DNA of 64,000 bases from assembly GCF_900112355.1 (NCBI RefSeq), contig NZ_FOLM01000019.1, positions 27,766 to 91,765 of the forward strand, read 5' to 3'. Each line of letters opens with the position of its first letter. Within the stretch, counting starts at the first letter, position 1. Source of the stretch: Streptomyces aidingensis (GTDB taxonomy: Bacteria > Actinomycetota > Actinomycetes > Streptomycetales > Streptomycetaceae). Both the position numbers and the translations under genes were made by a program. This document shows positions 8,849-16,187 of this stretch, one piece after another. Under the pieces are notes generated by a model. It searched no databases, was not told where the DNA came from, and saw nothing but the letters and a program-made list of their open reading frames with translations.

Positions 8849-9493
8849 TCAGGGGGCGGCGAACAGCGACTGCACCCTGGTCACCCGTCCCTCGCCGTCG
8901 AAGCTCAGGTCGTACCCGACGAGCGAGCGGTCCGAGGGCGACTGGGCCGCCAGCCGGGTGACGAACTCGGCCTGCGAGTAAGGGGAGGCCTGCTTGTCGT
9001 CGCCGATCGGCACCGACAGCAGCACCTGGGCGTCCTCCACCATGGGCACCATGGTGTAGGGGCCCTCGCCCGGAACCACCACCCAGTACTCGTGCGGCTC
9101 CGTCACGGCCTCCTTCTGGGCCGGCCGCACCGAGAGGTAGGTCTGTCCGTCGATGATCCGGGCTTCCTCGATCTGCACGAACTGCTTGGTGCCCGCCCAG
9201 GGGGCCTCGTCGCCGGACCCCGCCGAGTCGTCCGGCTCCGTACCGCCGCTCCCTCCGTCACCCCCGGCCGGGGACTCCTCGTCCGCCGGAGCCTCCCCCT
9301 CCTCCGGGGCCGTTTCCTCCGATGCCTCCGGTGCCTCCGGTGCCTCTGAGGTCTCCGAGGTCTCCGACGCCGCCCGGTCCGCGGGCTCGGGGGCGGCCTC
9401 CGTCCCGCCGTCGCTGCACCCGGTCAGCACCACGGCACCGAGAGCAAAGGCGATGAGGCAGTTGGCGGCGGCCCGGCGGTGTGAGACTCGCAT
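8849..9493 (-). CDS. Putative lipoprotein
   Basis: A 214-residue exported protein. A signal peptide ends in the lipobox VLTGC (Cys near residue 26), followed by an acidic Glu/Ser/Ala-rich linker of about 60 residues and a globular C-terminal domain of about 120 residues. ATG 9493 is preferred because a GGGGGGA site lies 8 nt upstream. An in-frame TTG at 9499 is the alternative. The last residues (D-G-E-G-R-V-x-R-V-Q-S-L) resemble the end of the membrane protein encoded upstream at 9626-10213, which suggests that the two share a domain. Function unknown. Confidence 0.75.
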   Translation of the reverse strand: MRVSHRRAAANCLIAFALGAVVLTGCSDGGTEAAPEPADRAASETSETSEAPEAPEASEETAPEEGEAPADEESPAGGDGGSGGTEPDDSAGSGDEAPWAGTKQFVQIEEARIIDGQTYLSVRPAQKEAVTEPHEYWVVVPGEGPYTMVPMVEDAQVLLSVPIGDDKQASPYSQAEFVTRLAAQSPSDRSLVGYDLSFDGEGRVTRVQSLFAAP

Positions 9494-9625
9494 GGTCAAG
9501 GTTCCCCCCTGGATCGGGTACGGATCTTCAGTACACGACCTCTACGCGCCACCCCACCCGCAAGGTTGCACCCGGATGCGAATCTTCTGCGCCCGCCCGC
9601 CCGCCCCGGCCGCGGCGGGCCGGGC

Positions 9626-10213
9626 TCACCCGGTGAGCCAGTACGCCTCCCGCAGCGACTGCACCCGGCCCTCGCTGTCGTAGTCGATGACGAAGATCCA
9701 CCGAGGCCCGGCGGCCAGCTCCCCCACCAGCCGGCCCAGCTCCACATCCGCGGGCTCCCCGCCCGCCAGCTCCCGCGCCTCCACCAGCGTCCGCTCCGGC
9801 AGGATCAGCGTGTGCACCACACCGGTGGGCGCCGTCGTGTCCCCCTCGGTGCGGAGCTGCTCGACGGTGACCCGCACCGCGTCCCCCTCCGCCACCGCGC
9901 CGTACACATAGCCCAGCTCGTCGGCGTACTCCTCGCCCGCGGCGGGCGTGGGCGGCGCGAACAGCGAGGCGGTCGGCTCCGGGGGGACGGCGGGCGGTTC
10001 CGGCTCCCCCCGGGGGGCCAGCGCGAGCGACAGGCCCCCGACGGCCAGGGCCGCGGTCAGCAGCGCACCGCCGGAGACCGCCGCGGTCCGCCGGCGGCGC
10101 ACCCGCTGCTCGGCGCGCGCCCGGATACGCTCCGCGGCCAGCGGCACCGCATGCCGGCGGCCCGACTCGGCGACGTCGGAGAGATAGCCCTCCAGCACAG
10201 TCTCGTCAGCCAT
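9626..10213 (-). CDS. Single-span membrane protein, possible anti-sigma partner
   Basis: A 195-residue protein: a basic cytoplasmic N-terminus of about 43 residues, one membrane helix near 44-64, and an external C-terminal domain. Its start overlaps the sigma-factor gene by 8 bp, so the two are translationally coupled. This is the normal layout of a SigE-family sigma factor with its membrane regulator. No zinc-finger motif is visible in the short cytoplasmic part. The C-terminal D-S-E-G-R-V-Q-S-L segment resembles the neighbouring lipoprotein. An anti-sigma role is inferred from context. Confidence 0.7.
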   Translation of the reverse strand: MADETVLEGYLSDVAESGRRHAVPLAAERIRARAEQRVRRRRTAAVSGGALLTAALAVGGLSLALAPRGEPEPPAVPPEPTASLFAPPTPAAGEEYADELGYVYGAVAEGDAVRVTVEQLRTEGDTTAPTGVVHTLILPERTLVEARELAGGEPADVELGRLVGELAAGPRWIFVIDYDSEGRVQSLREAYWLTG

Positions 10214-10760
10214 GACGCACCTCCGGCAGCCGGCTCGTCCGCGGGTCCAGCTCAGTATCGGCCAGCAGCCGCGCCAGGGCCGTCCGCCCCCGGCTCAGCC
10301 GCGCCTTGACCGTGCCGACGGGGCAGTCGGTCTCGGCGGCCACCTGCTCGACCGTCAGATCGCACAGATGGTGCAGCACCACGGCCCGCCGCTGCGCCTC
10401 GGGAATCTGCCGCAGCGCCTGGACCAGCAGCACATGGTGCGGATCCGGCGGCGGCACCGTGGCGGGCCGGCCCTGCCGCCGGACGAAGGCCAGCGCGGTC
10501 CGCATCCGCCGCCACCGGCTGACCGCCAGCCGCCAGGCCACCGTGCGCACCCACGCCTCGGGGGCACCGTCGTCCAGGTCCAGCCTGCCCCAGCGCTCCC
10601 AGGCCCGGACAAAGGCTTCCTGGACCACGTCCTGCGCCTCGGCCAGATCGCCCGTCATCGCGTAGAGCTGGCCGATCAGCCGGCCGACGCTCGCCGCGTA
10701 GAAGGCGTCGAACGCCTCCGTGTCCGCGGCCCGGGTCCGCGGTTCGTCCGGCGGTCGCAT
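10206..10760 (-). CDS. SigE-family ECF RNA polymerase sigma factor
   Basis: A sigma factor of 184 residues. Region 2 holds AEAQDVVQEAFVRAWERW and region 4 ends in CPVGTVKARLSRGRTALARLL. The segment E-A-F-D-A-F-Y-A-A-S is typical of the SigE (SCO-type) actinobacterial group. ATG 10760 is chosen because GAGGGA lies 5 nt upstream. A longer frame to 10826 lacks such a site. It is coupled to the downstream membrane protein by an 8-bp overlap. Confidence 0.9.
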   Translation of the reverse strand: MRPPDEPRTRAADTEAFDAFYAASVGRLIGQLYAMTGDLAEAQDVVQEAFVRAWERWGRLDLDDGAPEAWVRTVAWRLAVSRWRRMRTALAFVRRQGRPATVPPPDPHHVLLVQALRQIPEAQRRAVVLHHLCDLTVEQVAAETDCPVGTVKARLSRGRTALARLLADTELDPRTSRLPEVRHG

Positions 10761-11174
10761 ACGTCCCTCACACACTGCACCGTGACCCGTGCCACTCGCC
10801 TTGCCACTGCCTTCCTCACGACACAAGGCACCCTAATGCTCCAGCCGCCCGGCAAAACCCGCAGGCCAGGCGGCAAAGTACCGACGAGTACCAGGGGTGG
10901 CACCCCACTCGCCCGTGGTGACGGGCCACCCGCGCGGCGGCTGCCTCCGCAAACCTCCCCGGCTCGGGGCGGCACCCCACGACGACGCAGAGGACCGGGA
11001 TGCTGACGCTCGATCCCGACACGCGGCCCGTGATGGCTGCGCCCGCCGCTTTCCGCACCCAGCCGGCGGCGGCGGTCATTGGCCCGTGGCCGGGCAGGAC
11101 GAGAACGCCGACCGGCCACGGGATGAGGTTGGCCGCCCACCGAAAGCTCCCCAGCAGCAGGCGGACGGCCGGCT
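10761..11174. other. Gene-free stretch
   Basis: About 410 bp between the SigE-family gene and the small Cys protein gene. It should hold the sigma promoter. Open frames here (for example 10816-11346, minus) have an Arg/Pro composition and no start signal, so none is called. No clear repeat or RNA structure was recognised. Confidence 0.5.
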
Positions 11175-11408
11175 CTATGGGGCCAGGCGGCGGGCGCGTT
11201 CCTCGGCGTCGGCCGCAGCGCGGACCATGCGGGCGAGGGGTTCCAGGCACGGGCGGCAGGCCCACAGCCCGGCTGCGGCGGCGCCGAAGCGGACATGTCC
11301 GGCCCACCAGACCGGTACGGCGGTACCGCCGCACCACAGCCGGCACATGCCGGTGACCGGCCGCCCGGGCTCGGCCGGGACGCCGAGCGTCATGGCCGGC
11401 GCGGTCAC
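11175..11408 (-). CDS. Small Cys-pair protein
   Basis: A 77-residue protein with a C-x4-C (CRLWC) near residue 22 and a C-x2-C (CRPC) near residue 52, spacing that could hold one zinc. The GTG start overlaps the stop of the upstream gene in a GTGA, which fixes the start and indicates coupling. The C-terminus is an Ala/Arg/Glu helix. The family was not recognised. Such small Cys proteins often accompany HTH regulators in Streptomyces accessory loci. Confidence 0.6.
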   Translation of the reverse strand: MTAPAMTLGVPAEPGRPVTGMCRLWCGGTAVPVWWAGHVRFGAAAAGLWACRPCLEPLARMVRAAADAEERARRLAP

Positions 11409-11716
11409 CGGCCGGCCTCGGGGGCGCCTCGGTGTGAGTCGTGCAGGGTCCGGGCGACGGCGCAGCCGGGGCCCTGGGCGGTGCGGCGGCAGGGTTCGCA
11501 GGTCAGCGCGTGATCCATCAGCGCCGCCCACAGCCCCGCACGATCCAGGAACAGGGACGCGTCCTCGGGGCAGGCATATACGGTCCACCCCGGCCTGCTG
11601 TTCTGGTGCACCGCACCGACCGGGATCGGGGTGTCGGTCATTTCCTTGCAGTGTGCGCACATCCGGCGCGCCGATTGCCGGGCGGTGCAGGGTGCGGCGG
11701 GCGGTCGCTCCGTCAT
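11405..11716 (-). CDS. Small zinc-ribbon-like protein
   Basis: A 103-residue protein with C-x2-C (CAHC, residues ~20-23), a later single Cys (near 49) and C-x2-C (CEPC) near 74-77, which suggests one or two metal sites. Between them is W-T-V-Y-A-C-P-E-D-A, a pattern seen in many small Streptomyces proteins beside HTH regulators. It overlaps the next gene by 4 bp. It lies 94 bp downstream of the XRE/TPR-like regulator on the same strand. Confidence 0.65.
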   Translation of the reverse strand: MTERPPAAPCTARQSARRMCAHCKEMTDTPIPVGAVHQNSRPGWTVYACPEDASLFLDRAGLWAALMDHALTCEPCRRTAQGPGCAVARTLHDSHRGAPEAGR

Positions 11717-11781
11717 GACGGGGCTCCTGTGACGTGGTCATCGCTGACAGTCACAGCCTGGCGGCCGGAGCAGCCCGTAGA

Positions 11782-11799
11782 GTTCCCCGATCCGGGAAC
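11782..11799. promoter_or_regulatory. Inverted repeat GTTCCC-N6-GGGAAC
   Basis: Perfect 6-bp arms with a 6-bp spacer between the end of the XRE regulator gene and the start of the small zinc-ribbon gene. It could be an operator for the adjacent regulator or a weak terminator for it. Confidence 0.45.
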
Positions 11800-11810
11800 A
11801 TTTCCGGGTT

Positions 11811-13019
11811 TCAGATCATGCCGACCCACCCGGCGAGGGACACCAAACCATCCGGGGCGCGGCGCTGGTGCCGCACCAGGACACCGATCGTGGACCGCAT
11901 CAGCGGGTGATACCGGGCCTGCTGCGGCGCGATTTTCCGCGCCCTGTGCAACTGCTCCTCCGCCTTCTCGTAGCGCCCCATCTGCGCATACGCCCGGCCC
12001 ATCTCGATGTAGTAGCGCCCCGTCCGCATCGGAGGATGCCCGGCCGGGAAGTGCAGCTTCCTCGCCTCCTTCACCGCTGCACCAAGATCCCCCAGCTCCA
12101 CGGCCGTGGCCACCTCGAAATGCTTGACGTTCGTCAGACCGAAGGAGGCCCAGTACACCCCGGGCACATCCCGCCCGATCCGCTTGGCCGCCGCGCCGGC
12201 CTCCTTCAGGTACTCCTCCACCGAGTCCTTGTTCTTCGCCTGCGCCGCGGCGATCGCTCCGGCCAGGTGCAAGCTGCCCCCCACCGCCAGCGCCGGCACG
12301 GCGTGCGGATCGTCCGCCTGCTCCACCAGCCGATGGCCACGCTCCAGAATGCGCTCAGCCATCTGGTTGTCCCCGCGCCGCAGCAGCATGCTGGAACGGC
12401 GCGCGAGTCGCAGCGCCAGCAGCAGCGGGTCTTGGGCCTGCTCGCCCATCCACCCCATGCGCTCCAGCGCGATGGCCGCCAGGTGGTGATAGCCGAGGCG
12501 ATAGGCGAACTCGTAGGCCACCCAGTAGGTCCAGGCGAGGAGTTCGGCGAGTCGCTGCCGCTCGGCCCCGAAGGAAGCGAGACCGACGGCCGTGGTGAGT
12601 TCGCTCATCAACCCGGGCAGCGCTTCCCCGATGCCTTTGTACTCGGTGGCGCAGGTCCCCTCACACAGGCGCTCCACGTCGGCGGCCAGCGCCGCGACGG
12701 GGCGGGGCGTGATGTCCGGGTCGGGCCCGAGATCGTACATGTCCAGGGCCGCGGTAAGGGGTTCGATCATCGCGTCCAGGCGGTCCTGCTGTAGCTCGGA
12801 CATGTACGGCTGGCCGTTGAGAACGTCAACCGGGACGTGCAGGGCTCGGGAAGCGGCGGCCACGATGCCCGGGGTGGCCGGCGAAAGGCCCGCCTCCACC
12901 TTGGCGATGGTGCCACGAGAGACGAAAGCCTTCTGGGCCAGACCGCTTTGCGTCAGACCGCGCAGCTTCCGGTAGTCAGCAAGGCGCGCGCCGATGTGGT
13001 CGTCAGTGCCCTGTGGCAT
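11811..13019 (-). CDS. XRE-family HTH regulator with TPR-like sensor domain
   Basis: A 402-residue regulator. The N-terminal HTH (residues ~6-60) contains R-G-L-T-Q-S-G-L-A-Q-K-A and R-G-T-I-A-K-V-E. The rest is helical and repeat-like, ending with a TPR-like segment (Y-x-E-M-G-R-A-Y-A-Q-M-G). ATG 13019 is chosen for the GGAG 6 nt upstream. An in-frame extension to 13139 lacks a signal. It lies downstream of the RiPP genes on the same strand and is a candidate cluster regulator. The architecture matches that of the regulator at 33163-34347. Confidence 0.85.
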   Translation of the reverse strand: MPQGTDDHIGARLADYRKLRGLTQSGLAQKAFVSRGTIAKVEAGLSPATPGIVAAASRALHVPVDVLNGQPYMSELQQDRLDAMIEPLTAALDMYDLGPDPDITPRPVAALAADVERLCEGTCATEYKGIGEALPGLMSELTTAVGLASFGAERQRLAELLAWTYWVAYEFAYRLGYHHLAAIALERMGWMGEQAQDPLLLALRLARRSSMLLRRGDNQMAERILERGHRLVEQADDPHAVPALAVGGSLHLAGAIAAAQAKNKDSVEEYLKEAGAAAKRIGRDVPGVYWASFGLTNVKHFEVATAVELGDLGAAVKEARKLHFPAGHPPMRTGRYYIEMGRAYAQMGRYEKAEEQLHRARKIAPQQARYHPLMRSTIGVLVRHQRRAPDGLVSLAGWVGMI

Positions 13020-13176
13020 TCTGGGCTCCGTTGTCGTGACTGTGCTGTTGGTCGCACTCGGCACAGTACGCCCCGGCAAGGCTCCGGGATAGCGAGCAGC
13101 CCCAGCGGGTGATTCCCCCTGGGGCTGTTGGGCTGCCAAGTTGGGTGGGTGTGGGCGACCTTGAGGTCCATGGTGG

Positions 13177-13863
13177 TCAGGTGGGGGCGAGGGTGTCGCT
13201 GTAGGTGATGTCGAGTTCTGCGGTAAGGGCGTGGGCGAGCTCGGTCTGCTGGTGGCGGCCGATGATGGTCCCGCGCAGGTTGGTGACGCCGCGGACGGTG
13301 GAGAGGTCGCTGCCGCTGAGGTCGGTGTCGTGGTAGCGGCCGGTGCCGAACTCGGTCAGGCGCAGCGTGCACTGGTCGAAGACCGCGCCGGTGAGGTCGC
13401 AGCGGTCCAGGACGGCTTCGGTGAGGACGCAGCGGGTGAAGAGGACCGGGCCGGTGGCGCGGACCTCGGTGAGGGTGGCGTAGTCGAGGCGGCAGGTGTC
13501 GAAGACGGCGTTTTCGAGGGTGATCTTGTTGAGGGTGGCGCCCATGAGCTTGCAGTCGCGGAAGAGGACTCGGGTGAGTCTGCTGTCGGTCATCTCGGCG
13601 GTGCCGAGGTCGCAGCCGGCGAATTCGATGGAGTCCGCGCGTGCCCCGTGGAGGTGCGTGCGCTTGGCGGAGAGGTCGGTGATGCGGCCGGTGATGAGAC
13701 GGGTGTCGGTGAGGTCGAGGTCGCGGAGGTCGGCACCGGTGTACTGGAAGTCCTGGAGGATGCCGCGTCCGCTCTCCAGTGAGGTGCGGTTGGTGAGGTA
13801 GAGGCCGGGCTCGTCCAGATCAGGGAGGGTGGCGGTGACGCGGCCGAAGGTGCGCTCAGTCAT
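13177..13863 (-). CDS. Pentapeptide-repeat protein
   Basis: A 228-residue protein with many A-x-L-x-x type repeats through residues ~35-200 (for example ADLRDLDLTDTRL, TGAVFDQCTL). These are expected to form a right-handed beta-helix. No membrane segment or catalytic motif is visible. It starts 70 bp after the RiPP precursor gene on the same strand. Pentapeptide-repeat proteins such as Qnr, MfpA and McbG protect DNA gyrase, and some peptide-antibiotic clusters carry one for self-resistance. That role here is inference from position. Confidence 0.85.
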   Translation of the reverse strand: MTERTFGRVTATLPDLDEPGLYLTNRTSLESGRGILQDFQYTGADLRDLDLTDTRLITGRITDLSAKRTHLHGARADSIEFAGCDLGTAEMTDSRLTRVLFRDCKLMGATLNKITLENAVFDTCRLDYATLTEVRATGPVLFTRCVLTEAVLDRCDLTGAVFDQCTLRLTEFGTGRYHDTDLSGSDLSTVRGVTNLRGTIIGRHQQTELAHALTAELDITYSDTLAPT

Positions 13864-13933
13864 GGGTGGTGTGCTCCAAGAGAGGGCGGCGTCGGTTTCG
13901 CTGCTCGTCGGAGGCGGGGCTGACGCGAAGGGG

Positions 13934-14110
13934 TCACTTCTTCTTGTTCCAGTTGTCCCAGGTGGGGCGGTTGTCGAAGGCGCCTCCTCCGGCGTTGTCC
14001 CAGGTGGGCTGGTTGTTGAACTTGTTCATGGTGAGTTCCGGCCGGCCGTGGCCGGTGATGTGGGTGATGGCCGGGGTGTCGGCGATGGCGAGCAGTTCGA
14101 GCAGAGTCAC
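13934..14110 (-). CDS. AmcA-type cyclophane RiPP precursor peptide
   Basis: A 58-residue precursor. The leader (residues ~1-28) contains TLLELLAIADTPAITHI. The core has two near-identical 9-residue repeats, FNNQPTWDN (31-39) and FDNRPTWDN (45-53), joined by AGGGA and ending WNKKK. Candidate three-residue rings are F31-N33, W37-N39, F45-N47, W51-N53 and W54-K56, the aromatic-X-X(Asn/Lys) pattern of radical SAM cyclophanes. The GTG start overlaps the rSAM stop in a GTGA, which supports both start and coupling. The AmcA family name is from memory of conserved W-D-N/F-D-N peptides beside AmcB enzymes. Confidence 0.85.
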   Translation of the reverse strand: MTLLELLAIADTPAITHITGHGRPELTMNKFNNQPTWDNAGGGAFDNRPTWDNWNKKK

Positions 14111-15258
14111 GCTGCGTGTTCCTCTCGGACGGTATCGGACAGTGCGGTGATCAGGGCTTGCCGCGAGGTGCGGCAGTAGTTGGTTTCGGTGGTGTCCAGG
14201 CGGCCGTTCTCGAAGTAGCGGTTGCCGGCCTGTGCGCCCTGGCAGAAGTCGAAGAAGGCGCAGGTGGCTTCGCAGCGGTCGAGGCCGCTCAGGAACTCCT
14301 GTACGTAGGTGAGACGGTGGGCCTGGGCGAGGATGCTGGTGAGGGTCTGGTCGCGGATGTTCCCGGCGCGGAAATCGTCGTAGCGGGGATCGGTGATCCC
14401 GGACAGTTCGGGCGAGAGCAGCGTCACGTCGCCGTTGGCGGCGATGGTGGGGATGGGGTCGATCAGCCGCTGTCCCCATTCATGGCCAAGGCCCGTGCGG
14501 TTCAGGGCGAGGTAGTCGCCGAGGCGGGCCAGCTCCCTGATGATCAGGCCGGGGTTGCGGCGGCTCCAGGCAATGGTGCGTTGCCAGAACTCCGTGGCCT
14601 GACGCAGGGTGGGCTGCTGCCGGGCTGTGTTGACGCCTTCGGCCTCCTCGATGTTGAGCCCTGCGGTGTGGCAGCCGAGCCGGGCGAGGAAGTCCAACAG
14701 GGGCTCCGGGCGGGTGATGCTGTCGGCGGTGACAACGGCGATGCCCGAGAACCCGATCCCGGCCTGTCGCAGGTGTTCGATGCCGCGGATCGTCCTGCTG
14801 AACGTCGGCCGCCCGGCTCGGTCCACCCGCTGCACATTGAGCGCGGCGGGGCCGTCGATGCTCACTCCGACGCGGAAGCCGTAGCGGGTCAGGAACTCGC
14901 ACCAAGAATCCGTGATCAGCGTGGCGTTGGTCTGCACGTAATGGTGGACCCGGCCCGCTTGCCGCAGGACCTCGAAGGACTCCAGCAGATCGGCGAACCG
15001 GCGCCGACCGAGGGCCAGCGGCTCGCCGGCGTGCCAGATCACATCCACTCGCCGGTCCGGGCCCGCGTCGGTGATCTCGCTGACCGAAAGGACGACGGCT
15101 TCGGCCACATCCGGTGTCATGGTGCTGCGCCGCTCGCGGTCGGGGAGGTAGCAGTAGGTGCAGTCCAGGTTGCAGAAGCTCGTCGGCTGGAGGACCACTG
15201 TGTGTGGCACCGACGCGATGCGTCGGTCGTATGCGGTGATCAGGGTGTCGTCGCGCAT
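14107..15258 (-). CDS. Radical SAM/SPASM peptide maturase, AmcB type
   Basis: A 383-residue enzyme. The SAM-binding [4Fe-4S] motif C-x3-C-x2-C is at Cys29, 33 and 36 (CNLDCTYC). A GGE-like motif HAGEPLA follows. A C-terminal SPASM-like region has Cys329, 333, 339 and 362 for auxiliary clusters. ATG 15258 is chosen because the upstream in-frame extension to 15423 is low-complexity and a GGACGAG lies before the ATG. It overlaps the precursor gene by 4 bp. The expected reaction is C-C crosslinking of Trp or Phe rings to the beta-carbon of Asn or Lys two residues later. The exact ring pattern is inferred. Confidence 0.9.
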   Translation of the reverse strand: MRDDTLITAYDRRIASVPHTVVLQPTSFCNLDCTYCYLPDRERRSTMTPDVAEAVVLSVSEITDAGPDRRVDVIWHAGEPLALGRRRFADLLESFEVLRQAGRVHHYVQTNATLITDSWCEFLTRYGFRVGVSIDGPAALNVQRVDRAGRPTFSRTIRGIEHLRQAGIGFSGIAVVTADSITRPEPLLDFLARLGCHTAGLNIEEAEGVNTARQQPTLRQATEFWQRTIAWSRRNPGLIIRELARLGDYLALNRTGLGHEWGQRLIDPIPTIAANGDVTLLSPELSGITDPRYDDFRAGNIRDQTLTSILAQAHRLTYVQEFLSGLDRCEATCAFFDFCQGAQAGNRYFENGRLDTTETNYCRTSRQALITALSDTVREEHAA

Positions 15259-15325
15259 GGCTGTCGCTCGTCCTGTTGTCGACTGCGGGGTGCGGAAGAT
15301 CTGGCGCCTGATTCGGCGTCGGGCT

Positions 15326-15442
15326 TTATCTGGCCCGGGCGGCCGCGAGCGTGAAGCCCATGCCGAAGCCGACGGCCCAGATGGACAGCGGCCCGGCCAG
15401 GAGCCCGGGGGCGTATCCGGCACGGCGCAGAGCGCGGATCAC
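15326..15442 (-). CDS. 38-residue hydrophobic peptide
   Basis: A tiny gene with a basic start (MIRALRRAG) and one membrane-like segment (G-L-L-A-G-P-L-S-I-W-A-V-G-F-G-M-G-F-T-L). The GTG overlaps the stop of the gene before it (GTGA), and AGGAG sits 8 nt upstream. Both support translation. Function unknown. Position inside the RiPP operon suggests a small membrane accessory or immunity peptide, but that is inference. Confidence 0.5.
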   Translation of the reverse strand: MIRALRRAGYAPGLLAGPLSIWAVGFGMGFTLAAARAR

Positions 15443-15618
15443 GTCGGGTGCTCCTGTGCCTGGTGGCGGCGCATCCGGACATTGGCGTCCGACACGCCCG
15501 AGCCATCTCCAGCGGCGTGGGCGCGCTCGCGGAGGCGCGCCAGGTACGCGCAGGCCACGCACCCCTGGGCAGGCTCCGGGCGGTGTTCGTTGGGGTCGCG
15601 TGGCTGCGGGATGATCAC
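15439..15618 (-). CDS. 59-residue small protein with C-x2-C
   Basis: Starts at GTG 15618 after a GGGAGG site with 4-nt spacing. It contains GCVACAYLARLRERA and ends G-V-S-D-A-N-V-R-M-R-R-H. Short Streptomyces proteins with a Cys pair and a D-x-N/D-V-x-x-R-R-H tail are common beside HTH and DUF6415-type genes. Its stop overlaps the next start by 4 bp, so it is part of the same operon. Function unknown. Confidence 0.65.
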   Translation of the reverse strand: MIIPQPRDPNEHRPEPAQGCVACAYLARLRERAHAAGDGSGVSDANVRMRRHQAQEHPT

Positions 15619-15645
15619 GACGCCTCCCGTTGTGCGGCCGGGCGT

Positions 15646-15987
15646 TCAGGTACGTCTGAGAGCCGTGCCTTTACGTCTGCGGCTTTGGCCAACACTCGCA
15701 GCGATTGAGTGAGCCGCGTCGTGTCCGGTCGAGGCCCGTGCGATGTCCACAGCCTGGCGGACGGTCGTCTGAATCCCGGCCCGTTTCGCTGTTCCCGGCT
15801 GGAGAGCAGCGAGACGGCGGGCGTCGGGCTTCAGGACCAGGGCGTAGCCGCGAAGGCGCCGGCGGAGTGCTGCCGCGAGCTCCCCGTGGCAGCGTCTGTG
15901 GCGGGCCAGGGGCAGGGCGAGAGCTACGTCCCGGTGCACCTCGTGCAGGTCGGGAGGACGGTCGGCTTGCGTCATCGGGTGGGGCAT
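15646..15987 (-). CDS. Small helical protein, DUF6415-like
   Basis: A 113-residue helical, Arg/Ala-rich protein. The middle (L-R-G-Y-A-L-V-L-K-P-D-A-R-R-L-A) and the end (A-A-S-V-G-Q-S-R-R-R) recall the small DUF6415 proteins listed in Streptomyces natural-product loci. That match is from memory. ATG 15987 has GGAG about 7 nt upstream. ATG 15975 is an alternative. It is the first gene of the apparent RiPP operon and diverges from the HTH gene at 16188. Confidence 0.6.
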   Translation of the reverse strand: MPHPMTQADRPPDLHEVHRDVALALPLARHRRCHGELAAALRRRLRGYALVLKPDARRLAALQPGTAKRAGIQTTVRQAVDIARASTGHDAAHSIAASVGQSRRRKGTALRRT

Positions 15988-16187
15988 CTCTGTACTCCGG
16001 GAGGGAATCGGGGCGCTCAAGCACCGGGCGGCCCAATGGAAACGACGCTCGTTCGAGGGAACCTGCGGCCTCAACCGGACTGCTGGCGTGGCCGCGTGGT
16101 TACCGGTTATGACCGTAGGAGCACTCCGGATGCACTGGAACTGACTGTGAGTACGTGTTCTGTCACGCGAGATGACAGGGGTTGCTG

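Noticed and set aside
10816..11346. 176-codon minus-strand frame
   Set aside because: No start signal, Arg/Pro-rich, overlaps a small gene with better evidence; treated as gene-free.
13934..14479. 181-codon frame containing the RiPP precursor
   Set aside because: Its upstream part is antisense-like coding in the wrong frame of the rSAM gene; only the last 58 codons from the GTG at 14110 are supported.
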